This document shows, one piece after another, positions 8,858 through 18,017 of a DNA stretch of 64,000 bases. The translations under genes were made by a program, and so were the position numbers. The notes below the pieces were generated by a model. The model did no database searches. It had not been told where the DNA came from and saw only the letters and a program-made list of their open reading frames with translations. Each line of letters begins with the position of its first letter. Within the stretch, counting starts at the first letter, position 1. The DNA comes from Phycisphaerales bacterium. GTDB taxonomy: Bacteria; Planctomycetota; Phycisphaerae; Phycisphaerales; UBA1924. The stretch is taken from NCBI GenBank assembly GCA_020849105.1, contig JADLGW010000015.1:1-64000 (forward strand), read 5' to 3'.

Positions 8858-11343
8858 TTCTGCACGATGAACGCGGCGCCGGCGCCGAGCGGCACCGGAC
8901 CGATGTGCGCCAGGGGCACGCCCACGAGCAGTTCCGCGCGGTTGTTGTTGCTCGCGTCCGGCACGGCCCCGAGCGCCCAGCCGAAGCGGCCGCCGGCGTC
9001 GGTGCCGGGGGGCTCGATCCGGAGATGCATGAGCCCCGTGGCCCCGCTGAAGAGGTAGACACGGCCCGCGTCCGCCTGCCCAAGGACCGTCTCCCGCGGC
9101 GACGCGACGGCAACGTCACCCCGGGCATCACCGGTGACATCGGACAGGCCCGCGACCGCGGCGCCGAACTCCGCGCCGGCCTGCGGGTTCGGCGGGGCGA
9201 GGGTTCGGATGTAGACACCCGAGCCGGAGTACATGTAGGCGCGCCCGGCGTCATCGGGGGAGGAGCCCGGGTTGTCGCCCGGTGCACCGATCACGATGTC
9301 GCCCAGTGCATCCCCGTTCACACTCGGCACGCCGGCGACCGAGAATCCGAAGTTGCCACCCGCCTCCGGGAAGGGCGAGCCGAACACCCTGACGAGGGCG
9401 AAGGTGGCCCCGCTGTACAGGTACACCCGCCCGCAATCCGTGGGCGATGCGCCGGGATCGTCGTTGGGCGCGCCGATGAGCAGGTCGGCCTTCCCGTCAC
9501 CGGTGGCATCCGGCACGGACGCGACGGACCAGCCGAAGTGCCCGTTGACCTCGAACACGGGCGACCACAGCGTGCGCAGGAGGGCGCCGTTCGCGCCGCT
9601 GAAGAGATAGACGCGCCCCGCGCCGAAACGCCCACCGACGGCCTCCGCCGGGGCCGAGATCATGTACTCCGTGCGCCCATCGCCGTTCAGGTCCGGCACC
9701 GCACAGGCGGCCCAGCCGAAGAACCCGCCCGCCCGCTCGTTCGGGGACTTGATCGCCCGGACCATCGCGCCGGTGTCGCCGCGGAAGATATACGCCCGCC
9801 CGGCATCCACGGGTGTCGCGCCGGGGTTCTCCCTCGGGGCGCCGACCAGTACGTCTCCCAGCGCATCGCCGTTGATGTTGTCCAGGCCGGCGACGGAATA
9901 CCCGAACTGCCCGCCCGGCTGCTTGTTGGGCGGGTTGATGGTGCGGAGCAGGGACCCGTTCGCGCCGCTGAAGAGGTCCACACGCCCGCAATCCGCGAAT
10001 CCCGGCAGATCCTCCAGGGGCGAGCCGATCGCGGCGTCGCCGCGAGCGTCACCGCTGGCATCGCGCACGCCCGCAGCGCTGAGCCCGAAGCGGGCATTGC
10101 CCTGTGCCCCCGGCGGCCGCAGCGCAGTCATGGCGGGCGCCCGCTGCACGATGCGGAAGACCTGCCCGTCCAGGTCGGCGATGTAGAGTTCGCCGCGGCC
10201 ATCCTCCCCGAACGACAGCACATTGCCGATGGCGAGGCCGTCGAGAGGGGCGAGTTCGGCGGTGCGGTCGGCGGTGACGGGGTTGGGCGAGCCCCCGTAG
10301 CGCAGGCTCCAGATCGTGGAGGTGCAGAAATCGGCGAAGAAATAGGTGCCGCGGAGTTCCGGGATGTCCTGCCCCCGGTAGACATAGCCGCCGGTGATCG
10401 AGCAGCCGTCGGTGTGGCTGTAGGTGTGGATGGGGAACGTCATGGTGGCCTGCGAGACGCAGTTCGCGGTGTTGAAGGCGGCGTCCCCTTCATAGCAGCG
10501 CCAGCCGTAGTTGCTCCCGCCATCACCCGCGGCCTGGACGTTGATCTCCTCCCAGTCGCCCTGTCCGACGTCGGCGATGTAGAGTTCGCCGGTGGCCCGA
10601 TCGAAGGCGTTGCGCCAGGGGTTGCGCAGGCCGTACGCCCAGATTTCCTTGCGGGCCCACGTCGGCGAGGCGAAGAACGGGTTGGACGGCGGGACGGAGT
10701 AGGCCAGCGGCGGAGCCGGGTTGTCCACGTCGATGCGCAGCATCTTGCCGAGGAGCGTGCCCAGGAACTGGCCGTTGCCGATGGTGGGGTGGTGCCCGGT
10801 GCCGACATCGCCGCCGCCCCCGCCGTCGCCGGTGGCGATGTAGAGGAAGCCGTCAGGCCCGAAGGAGAGCCAGCCGCCGTTGTGATTGTCCTGGGGCTGC
10901 GGGATCGTGAGGATAACCCGCCCGCTCCCGGCCTCCACCGCGTTCGGGTTGGTCGTCGATGCCCGGAATCGCTTGACGACGGTGCGGCCGGACGCGTCGG
11001 TGAAGTTCACATAGAACTGCCGGTTGGCGGCGTACTGCGGGTGGAAGGCCAGGCCGAGCAGCCCCTGCTCACCCCCCGTGCTCAGGCCGCCGAGAGCCAT
11101 GAACGGCTGCGGGATCAGCACGCCGTCCGTGAGGCGGAGGATGCGGACCTCTGCACGATCCTCAACACCCCGGCTGCCGCGTTGTTCCACGATGAACAGG
11201 CGTGCCGTATCGCCGGGCGGTGCGGTCACGAAAATCGGGCGCGAGAGCCCGGACGCCACGCGCACCGTGATCAGCGGCGGCTCACCCTGACCCGGGGCTG
11301 CGGGGGCCAGGCCCAGCAGAGCCGCGATCGCCAGTCTCTTCAT
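8854..11343 (-). CDS. Secreted PQQ-type sugar (sorbosone) dehydrogenase fused to FG-GAP repeats
   Basis: The start at 11343 gives an 829-residue protein with a short signal peptide (MKRLAIAALLGLAPAAPGQG). Residues about 25-405 form a glucose/sorbosone dehydrogenase-like propeller. GEQGLLGLAFHP, QDNHNGGWLSFGPDGFLY, YGLRNPWR and NYGWRCYEGD are all typical of soluble PQQ-dependent dehydrogenases. The rest holds seven FG-GAP/integrin-alpha repeats of about 62 residues with GDGxxD-like calcium loops (for example FGYSVAGLDNINGDALGD). This suggests a second seven-bladed propeller. The longer upstream extension to 12186 has no homology and is rejected. It is divergent from the TlpA-like gene, with 96 bp between them. 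The sugar substrate is unknown. Confidence 0.88.
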   Translation of the reverse strand: MKRLAIAALLGLAPAAPGQGEPPLITVRVASGLSRPIFVTAPPGDTARLFIVEQRGSRGVEDRAEVRILRLTDGVLIPQPFMALGGLSTGGEQGLLGLAFHPQYAANRQFYVNFTDASGRTVVKRFRASTTNPNAVEAGSGRVILTIPQPQDNHNGGWLSFGPDGFLYIATGDGGGGGDVGTGHHPTIGNGQFLGTLLGKMLRIDVDNPAPPLAYSVPPSNPFFASPTWARKEIWAYGLRNPWRNAFDRATGELYIADVGQGDWEEINVQAAGDGGSNYGWRCYEGDAAFNTANCVSQATMTFPIHTYSHTDGCSITGGYVYRGQDIPELRGTYFFADFCTSTIWSLRYGGSPNPVTADRTAELAPLDGLAIGNVLSFGEDGRGELYIADLDGQVFRIVQRAPAMTALRPPGAQGNARFGLSAAGVRDASGDARGDAAIGSPLEDLPGFADCGRVDLFSGANGSLLRTINPPNKQPGGQFGYSVAGLDNINGDALGDVLVGAPRENPGATPVDAGRAYIFRGDTGAMVRAIKSPNERAGGFFGWAACAVPDLNGDGRTEYMISAPAEAVGGRFGAGRVYLFSGANGALLRTLWSPVFEVNGHFGWSVASVPDATGDGKADLLIGAPNDDPGASPTDCGRVYLYSGATFALVRVFGSPFPEAGGNFGFSVAGVPSVNGDALGDIVIGAPGDNPGSSPDDAGRAYMYSGSGVYIRTLAPPNPQAGAEFGAAVAGLSDVTGDARGDVAVASPRETVLGQADAGRVYLFSGATGLMHLRIEPPGTDAGGRFGWALGAVPDASNNNRAELLVGVPLAHIGPVPLGAGAAFIVQN

Positions 11344-11439
11344 GATGCCCTCCGGCCGGAAGGATAGGGGCGGTGCACGGTGGCTACGAGGCCGCCCATT
11401 CGGGTATGCTGCACACCGCGGGATACCAGGGAGGCACAC

Positions 11440-12549
11440 ATGCTTATCGCGCTCATCGCGGCCGCGGCCATCGCCCAGCCCGGCGACCTGCGAGCGGACG
11501 GGCTCTACGGATTCCCGCAGGCGCGGGCGGTTGTGCTGTGCGACACGCCGGACCTGCGCTTCTCCGCGTACAACGACGACCAATACCTCTACCTGCAGGC
11601 TGTTCTGTGGAACGACGGCGAGGCGGGCGAGGCCGACACCGACGATGGGCGCAAGATCGGCGATTGGTGCGCGGTCCAGATCGACGCCGACGCCGACGGG
11701 AAGGCGACGGGCCAGGTCGACCGCGACTACTCGCTCAACCCCTGGCCGCAGTTGCCCGGGCTGCACTACTCGACCGTGATCGATGAGAACTCCAGCAGCG
11801 GCCTGGTGGGTGACAGCAAGGGGCATGGGCGCACCATGTACCCGGAGGCCGGCGGGAAAACGGTGCGCGTCGACAGCCTCCTGATCCCGCTGGATGAAAT
11901 CGGGCGCCACGCCGGTGACACGGTGAAGTTCTGCTACTGGGGCAGGTCCGCGGTGCCGGCCGCGACGGTCAACTCCGTGGGATTCACGCGCGACAAGCCG
12001 TACTACTCGTTCCACCTGCCGCGGGAGAAATGGCACGCATTCACCCTTGCCAAGGGGAACCCGACCATCGACATCCAGGCCGTGCCCGAGGGCCGCGGCA
12101 CGATCGCCGTGAAGGCGGCGGTCCAGATGCCGAAGGTTGGAACCGCACCCCCGGAGGTCTCCGCGGCGGACTGGATCAACTGGCACGGCGACGCGCCGCC
12201 GAGCCTGGCATCACTCCGGGGCAAGGTCGTGGTCGTGGAGTTCTGGGCGACGTGGTGCGCCCCGTGCGTGGAAGGGATCCCGCACCTGAACACGACCCAT
12301 GAGGCGATGAGGGACAAGGGTGTCGTCATACTCTCGCTCACCGATCAGGCGGGGCCCTACGTCGCCGAGTTCATGAAGAAGACGCCGATGCACTACACCG
12401 TCGGCGTGGGGAGCCAGACGGGCGGGGCCTACGGCGTCACGGGCATCCCGCACGCGTTCATCATCGGGCGCAGCGGCCTCATCGCGTGGGAGGGCCACCC
12501 CGCGCTTCCCGCATTCGACGAGGCGCTGGCAGCAGAAGCGGCGAAATAG
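11440..12549 (+). CDS. Exported TlpA-like thioredoxin with N-terminal CBM9/DOMON-like domain
   Basis: This 369-residue protein starts at MLIALIAAAAIAQ, behind GGGAGG. It has a minimal signal peptide. Residues about 20-220 resemble the CBM9-like/DOMON beta-sandwich found in exported redox or sugar-binding proteins (SAYNDDQYLYLQ, WCAVQIDADADG). Residues about 240-369 are a TlpA/ResA thioredoxin fold with the redox motif WCAPC at 272-276 and a cis-proline loop GIPHAF. Thioredoxin-fold proteins of this type reduce or shuffle disulfides outside the cytoplasm. The N-terminal assignment is inferred from pattern only. The gene ends 15 bp before the stop of the convergent gene. Confidence 0.82.
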   Translation: MLIALIAAAAIAQPGDLRADGLYGFPQARAVVLCDTPDLRFSAYNDDQYLYLQAVLWNDGEAGEADTDDGRKIGDWCAVQIDADADGKATGQVDRDYSLNPWPQLPGLHYSTVIDENSSSGLVGDSKGHGRTMYPEAGGKTVRVDSLLIPLDEIGRHAGDTVKFCYWGRSAVPAATVNSVGFTRDKPYYSFHLPREKWHAFTLAKGNPTIDIQAVPEGRGTIAVKAAVQMPKVGTAPPEVSAADWINWHGDAPPSLASLRGKVVVVEFWATWCAPCVEGIPHLNTTHEAMRDKGVVILSLTDQAGPYVAEFMKKTPMHYTVGVGSQTGGAYGVTGIPHAFIIGRSGLIAWEGHPALPAFDEALAAEAAK

Positions 12550-12564
12550 GCTGGGGGTGGTCCG

Positions 12565-13173
12565 TCAGGGGCCGCGCAGGGCCAGCGGCGGGCCCAGCAC
12601 TTCCCGCATCACAATGAGCCGTCGCCACTCGTCGCGTGTGGTCGGCACCAACGGCGTCCCCCGCGCCGCGGTCGGGACGGCCTCCGTGCTCTCGGGCGCG
12701 GCCACGAGCCGTGCCGTTGACGCCTGTCCCGCGGGCTCAAGGCGCGGGGCCGCGGGCGCCTGCGACGGGCGCGGTTTGCGTTTCCCCTCGCGGCGAGCGG
12801 GCGGCTTCGGGCGCTGGTCCGCGGGGCGCGGCGTGGGCTGCGGGGCCGGGCGTGCAATGACAACCGGGCCCACGCCGGGAACCTGGATGACCACGGATTC
12901 GCCCGTTGAACCCGGCCGAGACCCCCGCCGCAGGCGCTCGATCTGCTCCCGACGCCGGCGCACCAGGTCGGGCTCGGGAGCGGCGGGTGGGGGCGGCGGG
13001 GCCGCCTCAGGGGCCGGGCGCCCGGTCCGGAGGCGTTCCAGTTCGGCGCGTGTCGCGGCGTCCTGCGCCCGCTTCTTCGCCGCCTGCTCGCGCAGTTTCT
13101 TTGCGAGGGCGCCGATGGCTCCGGACGCCAGCGCGAGCGTGATGACAAGAATCTCGAACCAGTTGCGGGGCAC
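12565..13173 (-). CDS. Membrane-anchored basic, proline-rich protein of unknown function
   Basis: This 202-residue protein has one N-terminal membrane segment (about residues 7-24). A charged helix KKLREQAAKKRAQ follows, with AELERLRTG/EQIERLRRG heptads and low-complexity Pro/Ala/Arg stretches. No domain is recognised. It is the last gene of a leftward operon, 9 bp after the ABC ATPase. An envelope scaffold role is a guess. Low-complexity coding at this GC could be partly spurious, but the anchor and spacing support a real gene. Confidence 0.65.
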   Translation of the reverse strand: MPRNWFEILVITLALASGAIGALAKKLREQAAKKRAQDAATRAELERLRTGRPAPEAAPPPPPAAPEPDLVRRRREQIERLRRGSRPGSTGESVVIQVPGVGPVVIARPAPQPTPRPADQRPKPPARREGKRKPRPSQAPAAPRLEPAGQASTARLVAAPESTEAVPTAARGTPLVPTTRDEWRRLIVMREVLGPPLALRGP

Positions 13174-13182
13174 GGGTGGATT

Positions 13183-13941
13183 CTACAGCGGCCGGGCGGG
13201 CAGCAGCCAGGAACCTTCCGGGCCCGCAAGGCGCTCGAAGGCCACCCCGAACACGGGCCCCAGCACGGCGGGCGCCAGCACCGACTGCGCCGGCCCCGTG
13301 CCGGCGAGCGTCCCGTCGCCGCGCAGCAGCACGGCGCAGTCCGCGAAGCGTGCGGCCAGCGACAGGTCGTGCAGCACGACAACCACCGTCGCGCCGGCAT
13401 GGGCCACCGAACGCAGCGATGCCAGCGTTTCCATGGCGTGGCGCGGGTCCATCGCGGACACGGGCTCGTCGGCGAGCAGGACGGGCGCCGGCACACCGTC
13501 GATCTGCGCCAGCGCGCGGCCGAGCGATGCCCGCTGCTGCTGCCCCGCGCTCAGGACGCCGAAGGCGTCGCCCGCGCGGTCCGCGAGGCCGACCGAGGCG
13601 AGTACCCGATCCACCCGCGGGCCGGCGGACTCGGTGAACCGACCCATCCCCACGACCTGGCGGACGGTGAAGGGGAACGCAAGAGTCGGGCGCTGGGCGA
13701 TGTACGCGATGCGGCGGGCCCGCGCCCGGGCGGGCAGGCGGTGCACGTCCATTCCGTCCACGGTGATGCGCCCCGCGCCGGGGCGGAGCAACCCGAGCAG
13801 CAGCCGCAGGAGCGTGGACTTGCCGCAGCCGTTGGGACCGGCGAGCACGGTCAGCGAACCCGGAGCGGCCTCGGCGCTCACGGCGCGGAGCACACGCCGA
13901 TCTCCGTACGCGAAGTCCACCGCTTCGGCGCGCAGCGTCAC
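13183..13941 (-). CDS. ABC transporter ATP-binding protein, FecE/HmuV/BtuD type
   Basis: This 252-residue ATPase has Walker A GPNGCGKS at 35-42, signature LSAGQQ at 130-135, Walker B VLLADE at 154-159 and switch His191. The closest style is the ATPase of iron-siderophore, heme and B12 importers (FTVRQVVGMGR, VVLHDLSLAARFAD). Such ATPases normally sit beside a FecCD permease and a binding protein. Neither is present here, so the transport partner is unknown. It overlaps folP by ATGA (13938-13941), so translation is probably coupled. Confidence 0.88.
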   Translation of the reverse strand: MTLRAEAVDFAYGDRRVLRAVSAEAAPGSLTVLAGPNGCGKSTLLRLLLGLLRPGAGRITVDGMDVHRLPARARARRIAYIAQRPTLAFPFTVRQVVGMGRFTESAGPRVDRVLASVGLADRAGDAFGVLSAGQQQRASLGRALAQIDGVPAPVLLADEPVSAMDPRHAMETLASLRSVAHAGATVVVVLHDLSLAARFADCAVLLRGDGTLAGTGPAQSVLAPAVLGPVFGVAFERLAGPEGSWLLPARPL

Positions 13942-14834
13942 GGGGCCGTCCCGTCCGCGTCGATCGCGAGGGCGTGCACATGCTCCGCCACGTCGTGCAC
14001 GCGGAAGATCGAGGCCCCGGCGCGGAGGTGTGCGATGCTCAGGGCCAGTGTCCCGCCCAGGCGCTCCCCCGGCACCGACCCGGCAAGCCCGGCAGCGACC
14101 CCCGTGAAACTCTTCCGGCTCAGGCCGCTCAGGACGGGGTAGCCCAGGGCCGCGATCTCACCCGTGCGCCGGATGAGTTCCAGGTTCTGCCCGACGGTCT
14201 TGCCGAAGCCCAGGCCGGGGTCCAGGACGATCGCACCGGGGTCCACTCCGGCCGCGGCGGCGCTCGCCGCGCGCCGCGCCAGGTGGTCGCGCACCTCGGC
14301 CACGACGTCGCCGTAGCGCGGCGGGTCCGCGTACCTGTCGGAGTAGGAATCGTCGCGCGGCCGGCGCGGCCGGTGCATGAGAATCAGGCCGGCGCCGCGC
14401 TCGGCCGCGAGCGGGAACATCGCGTCGTCGTCGAGCCCGGCCGAGGTGTCGTTGACCGCATCGGCGCCCGCGTCCAGGGCCGCCCGCGCAACGCCCGAGC
14501 GTGTCGTGTCCACGCTGATCGGCGTGCGGAGACCGGCCTCCCGTATGGCGCGGATGGCCGGGACGACGCGCGCCATCTGCTCGGCCGTTGATACCGGCGC
14601 GGCGCCGGGCCGGGTCGATTCACCGCCGATGTCGAGCACGGCCGCGCCATCCGCGACGGCGCGGGTCGCCGCGCGGAGGGCCGCGTCCGGACCCGCGAGG
14701 ACGCCCCCGTCATGGAAACTGTCCGGCGTCAGGTTCAGGATCGCCATGACGCACGGGCGGTCCACGCGGAGCGCGCGCCCCCGGCCGACGAGCCAGGAGG
14801 CGGTCGGGAGGGTCGGGCCCCGGGCGGCCGTCAC
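13938..14834 (-). CDS. folP: Dihydropteroate synthase
   Basis: This 298-residue protein condenses hydroxymethyl-dihydropterin diphosphate with p-aminobenzoate in folate synthesis; it is the sulfonamide target. Motifs seen are NLTPDSFHDGG (34-44), IGGESTRPGA (69-78), SVDTTRSGVARAALDAGA, NDTSAG, LDPGLGFGKT, a SRKSFTG segment and a C-terminal RVHDV. It overlaps both neighbours by ATGA in a four-gene leftward operon. A PTPS-family gene (18018) and folE (48251) also lie in this window and could supply its pterin substrate. Confidence 0.95.
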   Translation of the reverse strand: MTAARGPTLPTASWLVGRGRALRVDRPCVMAILNLTPDSFHDGGVLAGPDAALRAATRAVADGAAVLDIGGESTRPGAAPVSTAEQMARVVPAIRAIREAGLRTPISVDTTRSGVARAALDAGADAVNDTSAGLDDDAMFPLAAERGAGLILMHRPRRPRDDSYSDRYADPPRYGDVVAEVRDHLARRAASAAAAGVDPGAIVLDPGLGFGKTVGQNLELIRRTGEIAALGYPVLSGLSRKSFTGVAAGLAGSVPGERLGGTLALSIAHLRAGASIFRVHDVAEHVHALAIDADGTAP

Positions 14835-16216
14835 GCGCCGGCCCGCGCGACCTGCTTCCTCGGGTCGGTCTTGGCGATGATGTCGCTCACACCGCGCTGG
14901 TTGAAGCCCTTGTACCCGTCGTTGCGTTCCAGGTTCTCAAGGTGCGAGCCGATGGCACCCTCGGCCCTGAACTTCGCGCCCTGGGCTTCGGTGATGAGCC
15001 CCGCGCGCACGAGCCGGTCCGCGCGGGCCGCGTCCACCGGCCAGCGCTCACCCTCGGTGAACGCCTGGCGCAGGAACGGGAAGTTGGTGAACGGGTCCAT
15101 CGTGCGGATCGACTCGCGGCCCAACTGCTCCACCAGCGCGTGGTGGTCGAACTGGCATTCCAGGTGGTGCATCCCGGCCCGCAGCATCGAGTCCCCGTGC
15201 AGCCCGCACCACAGGCCCACCGTGCCCAGTTCCTTCCGCTCCGGCAGGGGCGAGTGCGCGAAATCGCCGGCGACCTCCTCCGGCGAGAGGTCCACGTCCG
15301 CGAAGATCACGATGCCGGCGGTCGGCTGCTCCAGCACCTGCGCCCCCCAGCCCGCCTCCGCCCCGGCGTAGAAACGCTCGCGGCAGTGGAAGCCGAGTTT
15401 CTCCAGCAGCGCGATCGTCGGGGCGAAGCAGCGCCGCGACGTGCGGTAGGTGTGGTGGTCATGGTTCGCCCAGCCCAGTCCCAGGCGATCCTGCCGGGCC
15501 TTCTGCACCTGCGCCGCCCGGTTGCGGCGCTGCCAGAACTCCCGCTCCGCCATGAAGAACAGGTCGCACGCCGCGTGCACGCCCAGGTCGGTGCTGGCCG
15601 CGTCCACCAGCCTGCCTGTCCGCGCGAACCCGGCCGGCTCATCGTCCCACTCGCGCCGCCGACGCCGGAATCCGTCCAGGTGCCGCAGTGTTCGGAGCAC
15701 GCGGTCCCCGCCCGCGTCGGCGCGCTCAAACCCACGGTACCCGTGACGCTCGACGGCCCACAGTTCATCGTGGCCCGCGGCGAACGCCCGCGCCCGGCGC
15801 ATCGGGGACCACGGGCCGCCCTCGACCGCCTCCCCGGAGACCGCGGGGTCGTCGGTGATGTTCCAGGCCGTCAGGAAGTCGGTGACGAACTCGACCTTGA
15901 TCGCCACCCGTGTCCGGGGCCCCTCCCCGAGCAGGAACCGGGGGAACATGCCGCGCTCGCACTCGTAGCACTCCGCCGCACCCGGCTGCGGCCGGTGCTC
16001 GAAGCCGACCTCCAGCAGTCGGGCCCGGAACCCCGCGTCGGCCGGGACCTCGATGCTCTCCACCCAGTCCTTGAACCGTGTGCCGGTGTCAACCCTGAGC
16101 CGGCGTGCGAACTCCGCCGCCGCGGGGAACCTCTCCAGGTACGCGCCGAGCACCTCGTCCACGAGCGTCTGCGCCGCGGGCTGCGGCTCCCAGTGGTATG
16201 TGTTGTTGTTGGCCAT
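14831..16216 (-). CDS. Conserved protein of unknown function with a metal-site-like NHDHHTYR motif
   Basis: This 461-residue cytoplasmic protein has no signal peptide or membrane span. It contains a CYECERG motif near residue 82 and, mid-protein, NHDHHTYRTSR followed by a block around ERFYAGAEAGWGAQ and IFADVDL. That pattern looks like a glyoxalase/DUF1338-type metal site, with clustered His, then an acidic strand. A further Cys/His-rich stretch (GLWCGLHGDS, MHHLECQFDHH) may also bind metal. I do not recognise a named family. It is the first gene of the operon leading into folP, so a link to pterin or one-carbon metabolism is possible but unproven. Confidence 0.75.
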   Translation of the reverse strand: MANNNTYHWEPQPAAQTLVDEVLGAYLERFPAAAEFARRLRVDTGTRFKDWVESIEVPADAGFRARLLEVGFEHRPQPGAAECYECERGMFPRFLLGEGPRTRVAIKVEFVTDFLTAWNITDDPAVSGEAVEGGPWSPMRRARAFAAGHDELWAVERHGYRGFERADAGGDRVLRTLRHLDGFRRRRREWDDEPAGFARTGRLVDAASTDLGVHAACDLFFMAEREFWQRRNRAAQVQKARQDRLGLGWANHDHHTYRTSRRCFAPTIALLEKLGFHCRERFYAGAEAGWGAQVLEQPTAGIVIFADVDLSPEEVAGDFAHSPLPERKELGTVGLWCGLHGDSMLRAGMHHLECQFDHHALVEQLGRESIRTMDPFTNFPFLRQAFTEGERWPVDAARADRLVRAGLITEAQGAKFRAEGAIGSHLENLERNDGYKGFNQRGVSDIIAKTDPRKQVARAGA

Positions 16217-16310
16217 GACGGAATAGTAGAGAGGGCCGCCGGAGCGCGAAATCCCGCCTGGATCGCCCCGAATAGGTCACCAGGGTCCGGCTCTCCGGTA
16301 TCGTGTCCCC

Positions 16311-17042
16311 GTGGCGATGTCGCACGTTTGTCTCGGCTGCGGATGGGAACTCGCCCGGGTGCGGGCGCTGCCGGAGGCCCGGTACGGCCTGTGCCTGGTC
16401 ACCTGCCCGCGTTGCGACGCTTCGGCCGTCCGCCGGCCCGACGCGCTGGTGGCTGCGTACCGGCGTTGGCGGGGCGTGCGTCGATCGGTCCTTGCGTTGG
16501 CCCGGCAGGGCGGGCTGATGGTGCTGTTCGTGCTCGGGCTCGCGGGGGCGATCGCGGGGAACGTGAACGAACTCCTGGACCTCCGCGCAACGCCGCTCGA
16601 CGCGGTGCGCGCCGTGCTGAGCGCTGATCTGAACTCCCGGCTGCGGGATTGGATCCTCAACGAGGGCCTGTTCGGCTTCGTGCTGTGGGGCGCGCTCGCT
16701 GTGGCCGCGGGGGTGTGGCTGACGGCGGGCCTGCGGCACCTCTCGCGGAGCGTGTGGCTGGTATGGGCCGCGGCCCTCCTCATCGTGTCGAACTTCGAAT
16801 GGGTGGCGTACCCCATGGCCCGCGCGTTCGGGCGAGCCATCGGCGACCCGTTCACGGAGCCCATGCCGGTCGATGCCGTCGTCGAGTCGCGCCTGGTGAT
16901 CTGGGCGTGCACCATCGCGCTCGCCGGCCTGGGCATCCCACTGGGCAGGCAATGGAACGCCCTGTACGCCCGCCACCAGCGCCACCGCGCGGGCAGGTAC
17001 AGGGCGCGCCGGCGGCGAGCCCATCAGGGGCAGATGAAATGA
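16311..17042 (+). CDS. Zinc-ribbon membrane protein of unknown function
   Basis: This protein of about 243 residues starts at GTG 16311 (ATG at 16317 is equally possible). It opens with a zinc ribbon, CLGC about 25 residues before CPRC, followed by four probable membrane helices. Small proteins with this layout are common in planctomycetes but have no known function. The stop overlaps the next gene's start (ATGA at 17039-17042), and that gene has the same architecture, so the two are probably a coupled pair. Confidence 0.72.
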   Translation: MAMSHVCLGCGWELARVRALPEARYGLCLVTCPRCDASAVRRPDALVAAYRRWRGVRRSVLALARQGGLMVLFVLGLAGAIAGNVNELLDLRATPLDAVRAVLSADLNSRLRDWILNEGLFGFVLWGALAVAAGVWLTAGLRHLSRSVWLVWAAALLIVSNFEWVAYPMARAFGRAIGDPFTEPMPVDAVVESRLVIWACTIALAGLGIPLGRQWNALYARHQRHRAGRYRARRRRAHQGQMK

Positions 17043-17989
17043 ACGAGCAGACGGCCGCGCCGGCACACGGCACCCTTTCAGCCCCGGTGGAGCGCCGCGT
17101 GTCCACGGTCGCGGGGCACCGGTTGTGCTCGTCCTGCGGTTTCACGCTCCTGGGCCAGCCCATCCTGCGGGAGCCGCACTACGCGATGCTCATCATCCGC
17201 TGCCCGGAGTGCGGCGCGATCGCGGCTGTGCAGGAATACCCCGCCCTGGGCAGGTGGGCGGCGCGGTGGGCCGCCCTCTTGGCGGCCATCTGGCTGGTCA
17301 CGCTCGTCGGGGCGACGCTCGCCTCTGCCGGCATCCTCTTCGGGATGTCCGAGGGGATGCTGGATGCGGCGACCACCCTCTACGCGGAGGAAATCGCCCG
17401 CGCCCACGATCTGTGGTACAAGGCCCTGCCCGACCCGAAGGCCTCACCCGTCGCGGCCTACATGCCCGCGGGCGCGATCGTCGCTCCCGGCGCGTTCTCC
17501 TGGATCGACGCGGCGTGGTGGAAGTCCGTGGACAAACCGGCATTCCTCCGGGCGCACGGGGGGTGGTTCGGCGCGATGGACCCCGCCGCCTACTGGTTCG
17601 CCTGGTGGGTCGTGCTGGCCGGTCTGGTGATCGGCATCTTCTGGTCCGTGGCGCTCCTGGCGGCGCGGCGGACGCGGGCGATGCTGATCGCCGCCGCCAT
17701 CGTGCCCCTGGCGGCGTCGTTCTGCTGGCTGGCCCACCAGGGGGAAGCGATGCCCTGGGTCAGCGGGATCAACCTCGCGGCGAACGCTGCGGAGGCTCAG
17801 TTTGTCCCCTGCACGGCTTCGCTCGCCCTCGCCATCGGGGCGCTATCCATCGCGGCGGGCATCTGGATCGGAAGGCCGCTCGTTCGCCTGGCTGTCAGGA
17901 CGCTCCTGCCGCCGCCGATGCGCCTTCCGCTGGCAGGGCTCTGGATCACCGACGGGCTTGCGCCACCCCCGATCCGGCACCGGTCCTGA
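17039..17989 (+). CDS. Zinc-ribbon membrane protein, second of a pair
   Basis: This 316-residue protein starts at the ATG overlapping the previous stop. A zinc ribbon (CSSC ... CPEC) lies at about residues 31-61. It is followed by about five membrane helices separated by a larger loop (about 100-175). A longer in-frame extension to 16649 runs through the upstream gene and is rejected. The order, ribbon then helices, mirrors the preceding gene, suggesting an old duplication or a two-subunit complex. Function unknown. Confidence 0.75.
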   Translation: MNEQTAAPAHGTLSAPVERRVSTVAGHRLCSSCGFTLLGQPILREPHYAMLIIRCPECGAIAAVQEYPALGRWAARWAALLAAIWLVTLVGATLASAGILFGMSEGMLDAATTLYAEEIARAHDLWYKALPDPKASPVAAYMPAGAIVAPGAFSWIDAAWWKSVDKPAFLRAHGGWFGAMDPAAYWFAWWVVLAGLVIGIFWSVALLAARRTRAMLIAAAIVPLAASFCWLAHQGEAMPWVSGINLAANAAEAQFVPCTASLALAIGALSIAAGIWIGRPLVRLAVRTLLPPPMRLPLAGLWITDGLAPPPIRHRS

Positions 17990-18017
17990 GCAACGGGTCC
18001 GTCGGATACGCTTGCCC

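Noticed and set aside
11344-12186. N-terminal extension of the sugar dehydrogenase to 1110 residues
   Set aside because: It is antisense to the TlpA-like gene; a signal peptide appears at the start chosen here.
14942-16627. 561-codon plus-strand frame opposite the 461-residue gene
   Set aside because: Antisense shadow; the minus-strand frame has operon overlaps and conserved-looking motifs.
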